A stretch of 64,000 bases of DNA from assembly GCA_023055425.1 (NCBI GenBank), contig JALGPY010000004.1:63759718-63823717 (forward strand), in the 5' to 3' direction. Made by a program: the position numbers and the translations under genes. Position 1 is the first letter of the stretch; each line of letters begins with the position of its first letter. This DNA is from Linanthus parryae. Lineage: Eukaryota; Streptophyta; Magnoliopsida; Ericales; Polemoniaceae. Below are positions 1 through 10,697 of the stretch, in pieces. Under the pieces are notes generated by a model. It was given only the letters and a program-made list of their open reading frames with translations. It was not told where the DNA came from and did not search any database.

Positions 1-1228
1 TTTGATTTCATTTAAGTAATCTTCTTCATTCTGAAGCATTGATTTCAAAATCTTAGAAAGTATATTTACAGGTTTAGAAGTAATACTATTCACCATTACC
101 TCAATCTTGTTTTCTGAGCTTTCATCATGCTTGGCCATAAGACAGAGGTTGCCTTGATTTTCTTCAGAATCTGATTCACTTGAGGAATCAGAGTCACTGC
201 ATGAAGCTACCATGGCCTTCTTCTTTCTCACACGATCCTTCTTTTGAAAATGCTTTATTTTCTTGTGAGGACAGTCTCTGATCAGGTGTCCTGCATCACC
301 ACACTCAAAGCAATTCATCACTTTAGATTTATTTCCATGGGAAGAGGACTTACCTTTGTAGTCCTTGCTACTTGAAGATCTGAATTTGTCTCTGCTAAAA
401 TCTTTGTTTCCAAATGTCTTTTTCATCTTGAGAATCCTTGTCATGGCTTTGGAAATGAGAGCAAAAGGATCTTCTTCATCATCTTCTTATTTTGCAAGGC
501 TTTGAGGTTTTTCACTCTCTTTGGCGTCTAGTACCAGATATTCTTGATACTTTTCTGGTAGCTCTTGATCAGCTTCTCTCATGAAAATATCATGTGTAAG
601 TAGCTTTCCCTGTCATCTAGTTGGAGAGAGGAAATGTCTTAAGCTTCTTCAATATATGTTGTCTTTTGGTTCCCATTTGGCTTTGGGAAGGCTTCTCAAG
701 ATCTTTTTGACTTTCTCCTCACTGGAGAATGATTTCCCCAAAGACTCCCGATTGTTGACAATGTAGTAAACCTCTTGAATATGTCTTTGATGAATTCATC
801 TCCATTCATCTTGAACAGTTCATACTGTCTAAAGAATATGTTGATCTTTGTTTGCTTCACTTGGCTGGCTCCTTCAAAAGTGAGAACCAGTTTGTCCCCA
901 AATCTCCTTAGCAGTCTTGAAATTAGATCCTGTTAAATTCATTTGCATTCAAAGCACAATACAGAAGATTCATGGCTCTATAATTTTTTGAAAGTTGTTC
1001 TAATTCAGAAGTAGAGATAGAGGTTTTAGGTTTGGGAGTTCTAATCCCATCCTTATATGTGTAAAAGATGTGAGGTCCGTTCTGGATAACAGACCGAAAT
1101 TCAATGTCCTGATCAATGATAAGGATTTTTATCAAGGCCTTCTCGTGTACAAAGTTGTCTCCACAAAACAAAGGAGGTCTATTAGCAGCTCTTACCTGTG
1201 AGAAACCACATCCACCTACATTACTCAT
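1..1228 (-). pseudogene. Copia-1 gag fragment (Ty1/copia), cut by window edge
   Basis: On the minus strand the start MSNVGGCGFSQ (ATG at 1226-1228) leads into a copia gag core with RPPLFCGDNF, the usual entry to the UBN2-type gag domain, followed by NGPHIFYTYKDGI and SELEQLSKNYRAMNLLYCAL. The same protein is encoded by Copia-2 near 47400-48400, so the two are one family. A CCHC zinc knuckle (CFECGDAGHLIRDC, about 271-312) is intact here, whereas Copia-2 has a stop inside it. An in-frame stop follows NANEFNRI near 923, and further breaks occur downstream. Gag would form the particle and bind RNA through the knuckle. The rest of the element lies left of the window. Family assignment is secure; function is lost. 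Confidence 0.88.
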
Positions 1229-1261
1229 GATCACAAGATTGTTAAATTTGTGCAGTGATAC

Positions 1262-1277
1262 AAGATCTGGTACCAAT
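1262..1277 (-). other. Copia-1 primer binding site
   Basis: Immediately inside the LTR the minus strand reads ATTGGTACCAGATC. This matches the common copia primer site complementary to initiator tRNA-Met (TGGTATCAGAGC) at most positions. Its place between LTR end and gag start supports the call. Confidence 0.7.
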
Positions 1278-2423
1278 TGAAGATTGTAATGCAGGAAGTA
1301 AATACAGGATGAAACACTCTAGAAGGGGGGTGGTTGAATAAAGTATGGCAACTTTGCCAAAGAGTGATTTTTAAACAAAGTGTGAAGGGTTTGATATATT
1401 TGAAAGATTTGAACTCAGTTTCAAGGCTTTGAATAAAATACAAATGGAGTAAAAATACTGATAGTTTTCAAAGCTTTTCAAAGGTTTGAACTGAAATCTG
1501 TTTTGAAGCAGTTATAAAGATAAAGATAAGTGCAGAACTGAAATGCAAGGCAAGGAACACAGTGATTTTTTATGGAGTTCGGTCCCAAGTGACCTACTCT
1601 CCGCCAGAGAGATCTGATCCCTCTAGGATTTCAACAACTTCTCATTTATCAAAAGCTAAGCCCTAGATATCCAAGAGAATTTTCTTACTCTTTTCCAGCC
1701 AATGGTTCTCTGTTGTTCCTCTTGAAAAACTCACGAGAATAGATGATTAATTAATATAATAAAAAGACGTACAAATGAAGCTCAGATGATGAACAATGTA
1801 AAATAGCGAAGCTGTGAAGCTCGAAGTGTTCTTCTTGAAATTGGAATGGATTGAGTGATGAAATGATATCCTTTAATGATGCTTGTCAATCCGTGAGAGT
1901 GTATGAATCTCTGTGTAATTCTCCGTGCTTATGAGTCTCTCCCAATATGTATGTCTCTACTGTCAAGATGAATTGCAACATATATAGGATCTTCAAACAG
2001 AAATTCCTACAAATCATCCAGAGATCTTTGACTTTCAACAGCTTCCTTCTAACGGCTAGCTGCTTGATTTCCTCAATGATTTTGATATGATCTTCAATTT
2101 GAAGGTCTAAGGTAAGTTCAGACAAGTTTACATAACTGTATGATCAATCTGCAGGTTTGGATTTCCTTCTCTGCAAACCTTTAAATAAGGAAACTTCCTG
2201 CATAAGAGATAGCTAATAATCCGAGCAAAGAGCTTGGGAAAATAATAATTTCAAAGCATGTTATAACACATAATTAATTTGTCTTTCATCACATAATATA
2301 GCATGATCAAGAATTGGAGATTAGAGATTGGTTAGGAGGAACAAATCCCCATGAGTTCATGCTATGAATTGCTGTGTCATTTCAAGGCTTTGAAACCAGT
2401 TTCAAAGCTTTGAAGAACTTACA
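1278..2423 (-). repeat. Copia-1 5' LTR
   Basis: Read on the minus strand it begins TGTAAGTTCTTCA and ends in CA beside the primer site, giving about 1146 bp. It starts like the Copia-2 LTR (TGTAAGATCAGG) and shares its CAAAGCTTTGAA-type dyads, including a perfect palindrome TTCAAAGCTTTGAA at 2401-2414. A TATATA motif near 1976-1985 (minus) is a plausible core promoter. The 5' flank of the copy is at 2424. The 3' LTR is outside the window. Confidence 0.78.
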
Positions 2424-2727
2424 ATCAGCGACTTCCGCTCCGAATTCCGATGCGTGCACACGTGATGGGACAACTTGCTGCATTTGATCTTAAATTGAAT
2501 TGTTACTCCTCGACCTCGAGTAACTTATTCTTTTTGTCTTTTCAAATGGATGGCCAGCTGCTCCTTGCTTGCAATCACGTGCACGTGCATCAAGAAGGGG
2601 AATACGGAGCGGTCCTCGGTATCTGTGTCCTGCACACTGATCGAAAATATTAAAACCACTCTCTCCCGTCCCTCACACTACTGTATGGGTATCAAAATAA
2701 GATAAAAAACTAACTTCTACTCCTACA
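2424..2727. other. Unassigned spacer left of E1
   Basis: No coding region, terminal repeat or RNA gene is recognisable. It may be the 3' internal region of E1, into which Copia-1 inserted, because E1 pol-tail sequence begins directly to the right. This is inference from position only. Confidence 0.4.
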
Positions 2728-3366
2728 TTGGGTTGCCTCCCAATAAGCGCTTGTAATTTAAGGTCGACGGCCACCCAGTTACCGCATCTACCTAAAAGGT
2801 AGCTTGACACCACGTGCCTTATCGTCGAGCTTCCTCTATTAGATCCTCAAAACAACTCTATGAACTCCAGCTTTTGACTCTGGTGGATCAGCACTAACAA
2901 TCACTGAAATCTCGTGCAGTGACTGCACTGCCACTGGAATTTGTGACTATTTCCCTTGGGATTGTTATGGATTCGTCCTGGAAACCGTGAAAGTCTCCCA
3001 AGCATCATTAATGCTCATGATCAATTCACCATTCTCAACATCAATGAGTTTCCGACCAGTAGCCAGGAAGGGCCTACCAAGAATGATTGTAACATCTCCC
3101 ACAGGTAGGGATGATAATGTGGTTCGATCCGATCCGAAATCCTAGTGATTCGATCTGAATGAATCAAGTCTGAATCCGATCCATTAAAATGGATCAGATA
3201 TGGATATTAAAAATCAAAATTCGATCCGTATAGAATTCGATACGAATATATTAGGTTATCCGATTAATATTCGACCCGTAAGGATCCGAACACACATAGT
3301 TTTATGAAAATACTCTTAGTTATAAAAAATTTTATATTTACCTACATACATACATACATATATATA

Positions 3367-4354
3367 TCTATATAATAAAAGATAAACGTGTTTCCCGCCA
3401 AAATGATTTCAACGGGGCAATCTTTATCGGTGATTTTCCGAACTTTCAATCTCGACCGCTCTTTGTCTCTTGATATATTTTATAAATAACCATATCTTCG
3501 CTATATATTACAAGATTGCCATTAATGTATATGTGGAATATACACAATGACAATCCTATCACTTCTTTTTTTAGAATGACCTATGACTTCTATTCCTGCA
3601 TCATTTATTCCATAATATTCTCTCCAAATCGGAAAAAGTCATTTACCACTTTAATCATTTAATTGCAGGGAACAGAAAATGGTAATATATTGTTGTTACT
3701 TTTTTGACTTACCAAACGAACAAACAAAATTACTCGCGATTTTCATGATTAATTCCCATAATTTTCTTTTCTCCTATAATATTACCATGATTTACTCTAT
3801 GGCTTATGCCAACAAGAAATTAAATTTATTATAGGAAATATGAACACTTAGAGGTAAATTTGAAATCAAAATTTGAAACGTATAAAAGAAAATATGAACA
3901 CTTAGAGGTAAATTTGAAATCAAAATGTAATTCTATTGTTCATGCTGTTATAAGAGTTTTTTTTTTTATGTAATATTTTCCTAACTTTCTTTAAGAGATT
4001 CAAGATATATTAGCATGGTATGTCTTTTTATCGCAAAGGCACGTGCGCATTTGAAATGTCCTTCAAAAAATTTGTTGTTCTTTCTACCGGGTTTGTTTAT
4101 TCTTAGTTATTGTTCTTTATGATTTTTTTCAAAGTCTTATACGTTTTCAATATAACCTTCAAGTTCAGATTTCATTTGCGGGGATGGAACTGCCAACTAG
4201 TTTATGTTGGTGTGTGTAGGTTGAACTATGACTCATAAGAAAGATCTCTTACAACCACTTTATGTGTTATATTGAAAACGTAGAATACATTGAATCGTTA
4301 TTAGCATTACACATCGATTTTAGTTTGGTATTTCCCTAGGGGCACGGGTCATAA

Positions 4355-4359
<5 letters not shown>
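3367..4359 (+). mobile_element. Helitron-like unit A (non-autonomous)
   Basis: It starts TCTATATAATAAAAG, preceded by A at 3366, as expected for a Helitron 5' end inserted in an A|T site. Its right end (TAGGGGCACGGGTCATAATCTCA, in two parts around 4337-4359) aligns with the better preserved 3' end of unit B, but the hairpin and CTAG are degenerate. The first ~130 bp (GTTTCCCGCC... GACCGCTCTTTGTCTCTTGA) recur in unit B. No Rep/helicase coding region is present. Confidence 0.62.

Positions 4360-4407
<48 letters not shown>
4359..4407. repeat. (AT)n microsatellite
   Basis: An uninterrupted AT dinucleotide run lies at the junction between the two Helitron-like units. It is probably an expansion of the TATATA of the second 5' end. 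Confidence 0.95.
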
Positions 4408-4408
<1 letters not shown>

Positions 4409-6376
4409 CAGTGTTTCCCATAAAAACGAATTCAACTAAACAGCATTTATCGTTGATTTTCTCAACTTTCAATTTTGACCGCTCTTTGTCTCTTGATATA
4501 TTTTATAAACAACCCTGTTTTTAAACAGTATTACAAGATTGCCACGAATGTTATAATGGAATGTCCGTAATGACATTTCCAGCACTTTATTTTCTCCATT
4601 AATTCCTCCCTAATTGTGGCATTGTGAGATGGAAACAAAATTTATTAACGGTGAATTATGTTTCAGTGAAACAGATTATTATTTTGAGGAAAATTTGAAA
4701 ATATTCATCAATCAAAATTAATTGCCATTAGAAATTATGTGTATTTCTATGTAAAGCACTTGGTATATTAGTAATGTTTCCATTATTTTATTCCTATAAT
4801 TTTATTTTCTCCTATTAAATCCCCATTGTTTCAGTAACCAGCAGTGTTTTTACTTCATTGGTGAACGTGAAGAAGAAGAAAAGAAGAATAAAAAGACGCT
4901 GCAGCATAAGAAGCAAAGATTCAACTAAGAGAGCAATTGAATAAGTTTTTTTGTGTCTCTCCTCTCCAAAGAGCACAACGCGATACTCATGCGTATGTAA
5001 CTTCTCAAGTCAGTTCGTACAGGTACCCTTCTCACCTTTTCTATCCCTCATTTTGATTATCTAAGATTTGCCTAATTGATGCATTTATGAGTTAGATTGG
5101 GAAACACTTCATATGTTTATCTAATCTAGCTATGATAGTTCTTGCTATTATGTTGTGATGATGGAATGGCGGGTGAATATTTGAGAGCATTTGCCTAATC
5201 TTTATGTTTTAATAGGAACCTAGGAGCAGCGAATTTTTTTATTTAATTAAATAAATGTGACTGAATTTGACACCCATTTGGCCACTACCAGGTTCGTCTG
5301 GCTTGGGTTTATTCTCAGCCAAGTTTGATCCCAGTAGGTACGGCAGTTTTATTTTTCTCAATTGGAACATAGTGAATTTCTTTTTGGGCTTAATACTGAA
5401 CCTAGCAACAACAACCGCATAGCCTACCCGAAAATAAATATGTCTATCACCAAATCACCTAGATTGATTAGGCATGTTTTTGGTGCTGATTGGTTGTGCT
5501 AACACAAATTCCTGTAAATGGGGTTTTTTTCGGAGCTGAATTTCAACATTGTAATCTCTTATTCTACAATTAGTTGACTCGAATTGCAGCTATGTGATCT
5601 AAAATCATTTTATTATTAATGGAAAATTTTTAAGATTTGATCACGAATCTGAGTGTGGAGTATTAGACAAGGGCTTCTTAAAAGAACTTCCACAAAAAAT
5701 AGAATTTAAACAAGGTTGTGTTCAATTTCTTGAAATATTTTTGATCCTTCTAGGACCGAATGAGTCCAATTCACTTGGTAGATTTTAAAATTTACTGTAT
5801 GTATAATTTTTTTTGCAGATTGGGAGCAATTCCAGAGAAGTTATTCAAATCCGACCAGCGATACACAAATGTCGACACCTCAACGAGTTATTTGACAAGA
5901 TCTATCCAGAAATGACCCAATGGTGGTTAGATTAACTATCACGATTATGTTAAAATTAGAGATTTTAATAGGCATGACAATGTTTTTTTTTTGTGGTAAG
6001 TTTATGATAGAATTGTACTATACTATTTGATATGGAACAAAATATTCTAACAATTTTTTAATGTGCTTGCATATTCATTTCTAATGATTTTATTATGCCT
6101 TCCTTCAACATTTTGTGGTACTTTGCAGGTACATCTCTAAATAAAATACACCAGACACATTTTTTCTTTACAGGGTTGAGATGCTTTAAATCTATCAAAT
6201 GGAAATCTATGTATCATTACAAAACCTAATAAAAAAAACCAAATTTGGACTTTGAAATCCATATGGTTCGCAATCAAGTCCGATGTACGATTCATCAAGA
6301 CAAATGTCCGTTCTACTAAGAGTAGGACAATTTCGACATGAAAGTTTGGTAGTGCCCTACGGGCACGGGTCATAAC

Positions 6377-6380
<4 letters not shown>
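4360..6380 (+). mobile_element. Helitron-like unit B (non-autonomous)
   Basis: The 3' end is classic: a hairpin GTGCCC-TAC-GGGCAC at 6352-6366, ten bases, then CTAG at 6377-6380 followed by T. The 5' end is obscured by an (AT)n tract, but the block from about 4405 (GTGTTTCCCATAAAAACG, then CCGCTCTTTGTCTCTTGATA) is homologous to the start of unit A, so the two lie head to tail. No Rep/helicase domain was found. Inside, 4860-5930 looks like captured spliced sequence: a T-rich tract ending TTTTTTTTGCAG precedes an open segment at 5820-5926. Confidence 0.75.

Positions 6381-6427
<47 letters not shown>
6379..6427. repeat. (TG)n(TA)n microsatellite
   Basis: A TG run passes into a TA run directly after the Helitron 3' CTAG. 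The Helitron 5' flank (about 3345-3366) is also a TACA/TATA run, so the Helitron probably inserted into a microsatellite of hAT-1. Confidence 0.95.
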
Positions 6428-7189
6428 TACACAATTCACGTCATACCATGTTATGTCTAAAAAAAAAGTATTTCACTATCCATTAGGAAACACACATAAC
6501 ACATTATTACCTAAAAAAGATAAGAACTACACATTAGTTGTGTTGATTGAATTTGTAGACAATAATAGACATTATGGGTGCCTTAAACCTTTGATGGCTT
6601 GCCTATATTTCGTGATAGATTTGCGTTTGTCATATTGGTATAATATTCTGAGTATATATCTACTTTTTAGGCATTTTTTTATTTCTTGTGGTGGTTTTGT
6701 ACGTATTTTTCTGAATTTGTTGTGTATTTTCTTAATGAGTAAAAAATTGCTCAGGATCTGAACTCGGATCCCAATCAGATCAATTTCTGGAGATTCGGAT
6801 TGTCGGATCGAATACAGATATTATAAATTAAATCCAATCCGGATTCGATCCGTATCCATTTCGGATCCGGTCAGATTCGGATCGAATATGGATCCACTTA
6901 TTTTTATTGGATTCGGATATGGATATAGGTGGATCCGATCCGTTGCCATCCTTACCCACATGCATCTCTTGAATGAAAAAGGTAGCGGGGATAATGGAGT
7001 TCCCTATCTTCACGAGTACATCCTCCACCAGTCCATAGGATTTCTTAGAAGACTTATCTGCAAATTGGAGATTGATCCAGGTAGAGCGAGCTTCCACACA
7101 CATCTTGCGAAAAACTGAAAGTGGCATCAAATTTACACTAGCCCCAAATAACATAGGGCATTTCCAGTACAAGCTCCTCCCAAATTAGA

Positions 7190-9000
7190 TCCTATCACAA
7201 AGTTACCCGGATCTTCCTGTTTTTCATGTAAGCCATGCAAAAGACACGAGCTCACCTGCTGTGTTAAAACCACAGTCTGAAACTCTTTCACTGTCCTCTT
7301 CCCCGAAACTTCATCTCTCATATACTTGGCATATTGAGGCATCATCTTAACTGCCTCAATCAATGGCATATTTATGTGCAGCTTGGAGAAAACGTACAAG
7401 AAAGGCCTATAGTCCTCAGAGTCATATTTCTTCTTCCTAGCCTTCAAAGGATATGAAAGATCCTTAGACAAAGAAGAAGGTGGAATTACATCATCATCAC
7501 TTGGCTGAGTCACGCCCGTCGATTGGGAGATCATGACAGGAGTCTTCTCAGTATCAAAGACCTCATGCTCCCTTGCCTTTGATGCTTCAACTCTGGCATG
7601 GCTCGGATATGGGGGATCATTAAGCATAATCCCACTAAGAGTGGTAATAGCATTCATCTGGCACACGTTTTGAGTATTAGATGGCAAAGACCCCTATGCT
7701 CTAGCAGAGAGATGAGTGGCTTTATGTCCTACTTGCACTTCCAAGTTACGAAGTGAAGTCTTGGTGATGTGAAAGTCAGCCATCTATGTATCCACCTGAG
7801 AGGTGAAAGAATTCACATTCTTTCCCATCTGAGACATCATGTTCTTGATGTCCACCATCGCAGCATTCTGACCACCAGCTGGTGGTGGCGCCTTAGTAAG
7901 AGGTGCATGTGGCCTGTGCCGAAATCTGGGAACATTTGAAGCTTCAGCCTGATCCCCATACATGAATCCTGGATGATCTCTGGTCCCTAGCCTATAGTTC
8001 CCCTGATTCCAGTTCTGACGTTGCCCTTGTGCCCCCACATAGCTGATGTCTTCACTTGCATCTTGAGTCAATCCTGCATTAAATTCCTGCTCCTCCACTG
8101 CAGCCACAGTCTTGTATTCATAGACATGCTTTTCCAAGTCATTCACGATATTTGTAATCCCATCTTTTCACTCATCAATCTTCGGTTCAGGCAACTTTGA
8201 CAACCTTCTAGAGTCAAAAAAATTGAGCATCTTGTTTGGCAATTTGCTTCATCAACGCATAAGCTCCCTGCTTATCCTGTGAAGGAAGTTTCCACCCACT
8301 TCTCTGTTGAAAAAATCTTGGTTAGGCCACTCTAGGCCACGATAGCGTATCATCCTCATAAAACGGTCCCATGCATCCACTACAGTTTCATCACCATGTT
8401 GCTGAAAATCTAGAATTTCTGCTTTATCATCCTCATAAAACGGTCCCATGCATCCACTACAGTTTCATCACCATGTTGTTGAAAATCTAGAATTTCTGCT
8501 GTAAACCAATAACTCGCTTTGTAGGGTAGAACTTGCTCATGAATTCATCCACACATTGCTCCCATGTAGTTATCGATTATGGCTCTGGACTCTAGCCATT
8601 TAGCCGCAGCACCCTTCAGAAAGTAGGGAAATAGGATCAACTTCAATGTTTTAGCTGTTCCTCAAACTTTCCAATGAAGTCATTTGGGGCTTCATCCAAA
8701 TTCCCATAGTACTCAAATTTATTATGCATTGTCGTGATGGTGGCAAGCTTCAAGTCAAAGTGTTCGGCTTGAATAGGTGGTACTACAATTTTTGGCTAGT
8801 GTCCTCTCTGGGTCGACTGGAAGTTCTCAACCAATGCCTAGCCTGACTTGTTGTAGGGAATTTTTTTGTTGCGCGCATCTAAGCACCCAGTCAGCTCAGT
8901 GAACCGCTGAGTATGTTGAGCATTTTAAGTTGCTTACCCTTAATGTCCTGTCTCTTATTCCTTCTTTGATTTCTAAACAAATTCTCCGCATTCTTGAGAG
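7190..9000 (-). pseudogene. E1 gag remnant
   Basis: On the minus strand, fragments in several frames include FQQHGDETVVDAWDRFMRMI with RYRGLEWPNQDFFNREVGG (8252-8449), typical of the Ty3 gag capsid domain. Next comes a Gln/Gly/Pro-rich stretch (7784-8146), then a linker with MNAITTLSGI (about 7620-7660), the conserved ITLRSG-like element before the protease in Athila-like gags. YSEDYRPFLYVFSKLHINMP (in part, about 7330-7430) precedes the protease. Stops and a 77-bp duplication break the frame. It would have encoded the structural capsid protein. Confidence 0.78.
8350..8503. repeat. 77-bp tandem duplication inside E1 gag
   Basis: Two copies, beginning TCATCCTCATAAAACGG at 8350 and again at 8427, are nearly identical (one G/T difference seen). 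The period of 77 is not a multiple of 3, so the duplication also shifts the gag frame. The near identity implies it is younger than the element's other lesions. Confidence 0.9.
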
Positions 9001-9139
9001 GGGGCACAAGTTCTCTACAATTCATGTGCATGCATTGAAAACCGGAAACACAATTGAAACACAATCAGAAATCAAAGAGATAATAAACAAAAAAAAAGAG
9101 TAAATTAAACTAATTGCTAAATTAAGTGTAGTAACCGTA

Positions 9140-9163
9140 GCCCTCCCCAGCAACGACGCCAAA
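9140..9163 (-). other. E1 primer binding site
   Basis: The minus strand reads TGGCGTCGTTGCTGGGGAGG, a close match to the TGGCGCCGTTGCCGGGGA site common in Athila/Tat-type elements and attributed to tRNA-Asp. It is 4 bases inside the LTR end. Confidence 0.8.
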
Positions 9164-9167
9164 AACT

Positions 9168-10692
9168 TGACGCGCCTAAATTATGCATACTGCGCAAGTA
9201 TACGGTCAAGTAATATAATGGAGTATTTGGGACTCCAGTTATCGAACCCAAGGGAAGGTGATTACTATTCTAACTTTAACAACTAAATTCAATTCTAAAT
9301 AACCAGTAAAAAGTGTGTTTTATGGAAAGGTTGTCACCCTCAATTGAGTGACTAGTATTTAAATTACCAATATAACGAAATACCGAAATGTATCAAGATG
9401 GAGAAAGCTAGGCAATCTATAGGTCACCTAGGGTAGTTGATGGTTCCTTATTCATTGATCTAACACGATAATTCTAATGTTTAGCTAATTTGGGTAATAG
9501 CATTGACAATCACCTCTAAATCTCTTGTCATTCTACATATCGGTATCGTCCAGTCCCTCTAAGGCCACTCTGGCTACCGACACGTTCTAGTAGGCTAAAG
9601 ACAGTGCACGGAAATGGTGTATTTTGGTCCACCACTACACAAACCTATCACTATATCCCAAAATTTACCCTCTTCTAGCCACTCTCACTCAACTCACCTC
9701 ACGGTCTCATTGATTCGGGAATGCAATTGTAAAATCATCCTAACTAGGGTAGAGTTGCGATCACTAACTGACTAGCTAAGTAACAAGCTCGGGTCATGAC
9801 TCCTCCCTTGCTAAGAATTAAGCATAGCAAACAATTGATTAGCTAACATGAATTATCATTTAATCTATATTTATCATATGAAATAAAAATATCACATTAA
9901 TCTTACATCTTAACTCAAACACGTCAAAGGAATAGTTCAACAAGATTAATCAAAGAGTTCTTCATTCAAAGACAAATCCTAAGCATCAAAGTTCATCTAA
10001 ATCCAGAGAAATCCATCAAAACATAAAATCTAGGCTCTCCATTCATGCCTAGGTATGAGTTTAGCTACTCATAACTGAAACAGACATTAAATAATATTCT
10101 ATACAAGAAAAGAAGGAGGAAAATAGGTCAAACGCTAAAAATGATGTTATGACGTCGATCCTAGCTCGTCTCCTTGCTCTTTGATGCTCTCCAAGTCTTC
10201 TCCTTAGTTGTCCAACTTGTTCTTGGCTCTACTCTGTCGTACCAAGTCTTAAAATTTTCAAAATAGCCCCAAAATTATGCGCCAGCTCCAGTGCATTTCG
10301 TGCGAAATACCTGACATTTTGTACGAAATGATTTCGCACAAAATACTTACCATTTCTTGTGAAATGCTCTGCAAAATTGTTCTTGCATCTTCAAATCTTC
10401 GTTCCCGAGCCTCTTTCGTTGCGCTTCATAGCTTCCGAAGCTCACGTCCCTGATCCTATACACTCCTTAAACCATGTTTTCTTTCAAATTTAACAAACAC
10501 TATACCAAGCGATTAAATCCATTAATTATGCATAAATAAAACATATACAACGTGCCCGGAGTGGAATTAAACATATGAAGCGACAAGCGATAAAAATGAG
10601 TTCTTTCATCACAATAGGCCCCAAACTCTCCCAAGAACCTCTCAAATAAGTGGTAAATGCTAAAGAAATATAGCTACTAAAAGGCGCTATCA
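9168..10692 (-). repeat. E1 LTR (5' LTR of a minus-strand element)
   Basis: Minus-strand start TGATAGCGCCTTTTAG (10692) and end GGCGCGTCA (9168) give TG...CA borders and about 1525 bp. The end adjoins the primer site. A CTTGCGCAGTATGCATAA-type 3' terminus and the CAAGTAATATAATGGAG region resemble other plant gypsy LTR ends, including those of E2. It carries four 14-bp dyads at 10295-10365. Confidence 0.85.
10295..10365. repeat. Four-copy dyad array in E1 U3
   Basis: ATTTCGTGCGAAAT (10295), ATTTTGTACGAAAT (10316), ATTTCGCACAAAAT (10331) and ATTTCTTGTGAAAT (10352) are versions of one motif with 6-bp inverted arms and a 2-bp centre. Start-to-start spacings are 21, 15 and 21. The array lies in the U3 part of the LTR, upstream in the element's sense. 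Confidence 0.88.
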
Positions 10693-10697
10693 TTATG

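Larger units (their letters stand above)
3106..6954. mobile_element. hAT-1, non-autonomous hAT-type transposon
   Basis: The termini are imperfect inverted repeats: TAGGGATGATAATG at the left, and TAAGGATGGCAACGG as the complement of the right end. They are flanked by CCCACAGG (3098-3105) and CCCACATG (6955-6962), an 8-bp target duplication with one mismatch. An 8-bp duplication and a TAGGG-type end are hAT hallmarks. Both subterminal regions are rich in GATCCGATCCG-like repeats. No transposase reading frame is present, and most of the length is Helitron sequence inserted at 3367-6380. The host E1 protease reads through cleanly once the element is removed. Confidence 0.85.
2960..7190 (-). pseudogene. 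E1 aspartic protease remnant split by hAT-1
   Basis: The right part (7190-6963) encodes GASVNLMPLSVF and QFADKSSKKSYGLVEDVLVK. The left part (3105-2960) continues with VTIILGRPFLATGRKLIDVE, the flap and C-terminal region of retropepsins. These two parts join across hAT-1. Two lesions predate or accompany decay. The residue expected to be the catalytic Asp of the D-L-G-A triplet is Tyr (LCYLG). One G is also missing in the following GGGGCT run, which shifts the frame. The enzyme would have matured the gag-pol polyprotein. Homology is clear and activity is impossible. Confidence 0.85.
2728..10692 (-). mobile_element. E1: internally deleted Athila-like Ty3/gypsy element
   Basis: Read on the minus strand the order is LTR (10692-9168), primer site (9163-9140), gag (about 9000-7190), protease (split, 7180-3000), then directly the post-pol tail ending in CAAGCGCTTATTGGGAGG (2728-2762 region). 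That tail is typical of sequence downstream of pol in Athila-like elements. No RT, RNase H or integrase is present between protease and tail, so the copy lost its pol core. hAT-1 is inserted in the protease. The right LTR edge abuts E2 gag, so E1 appears to have inserted into E2. The 3' LTR is not seen. Confidence 0.8.

Noticed and set aside
4180..4330. tRNA or other structured RNA genes in the Helitron and spacers
   Set aside because: No cloverleaf-compatible A and B boxes were seen here or in other spacers.
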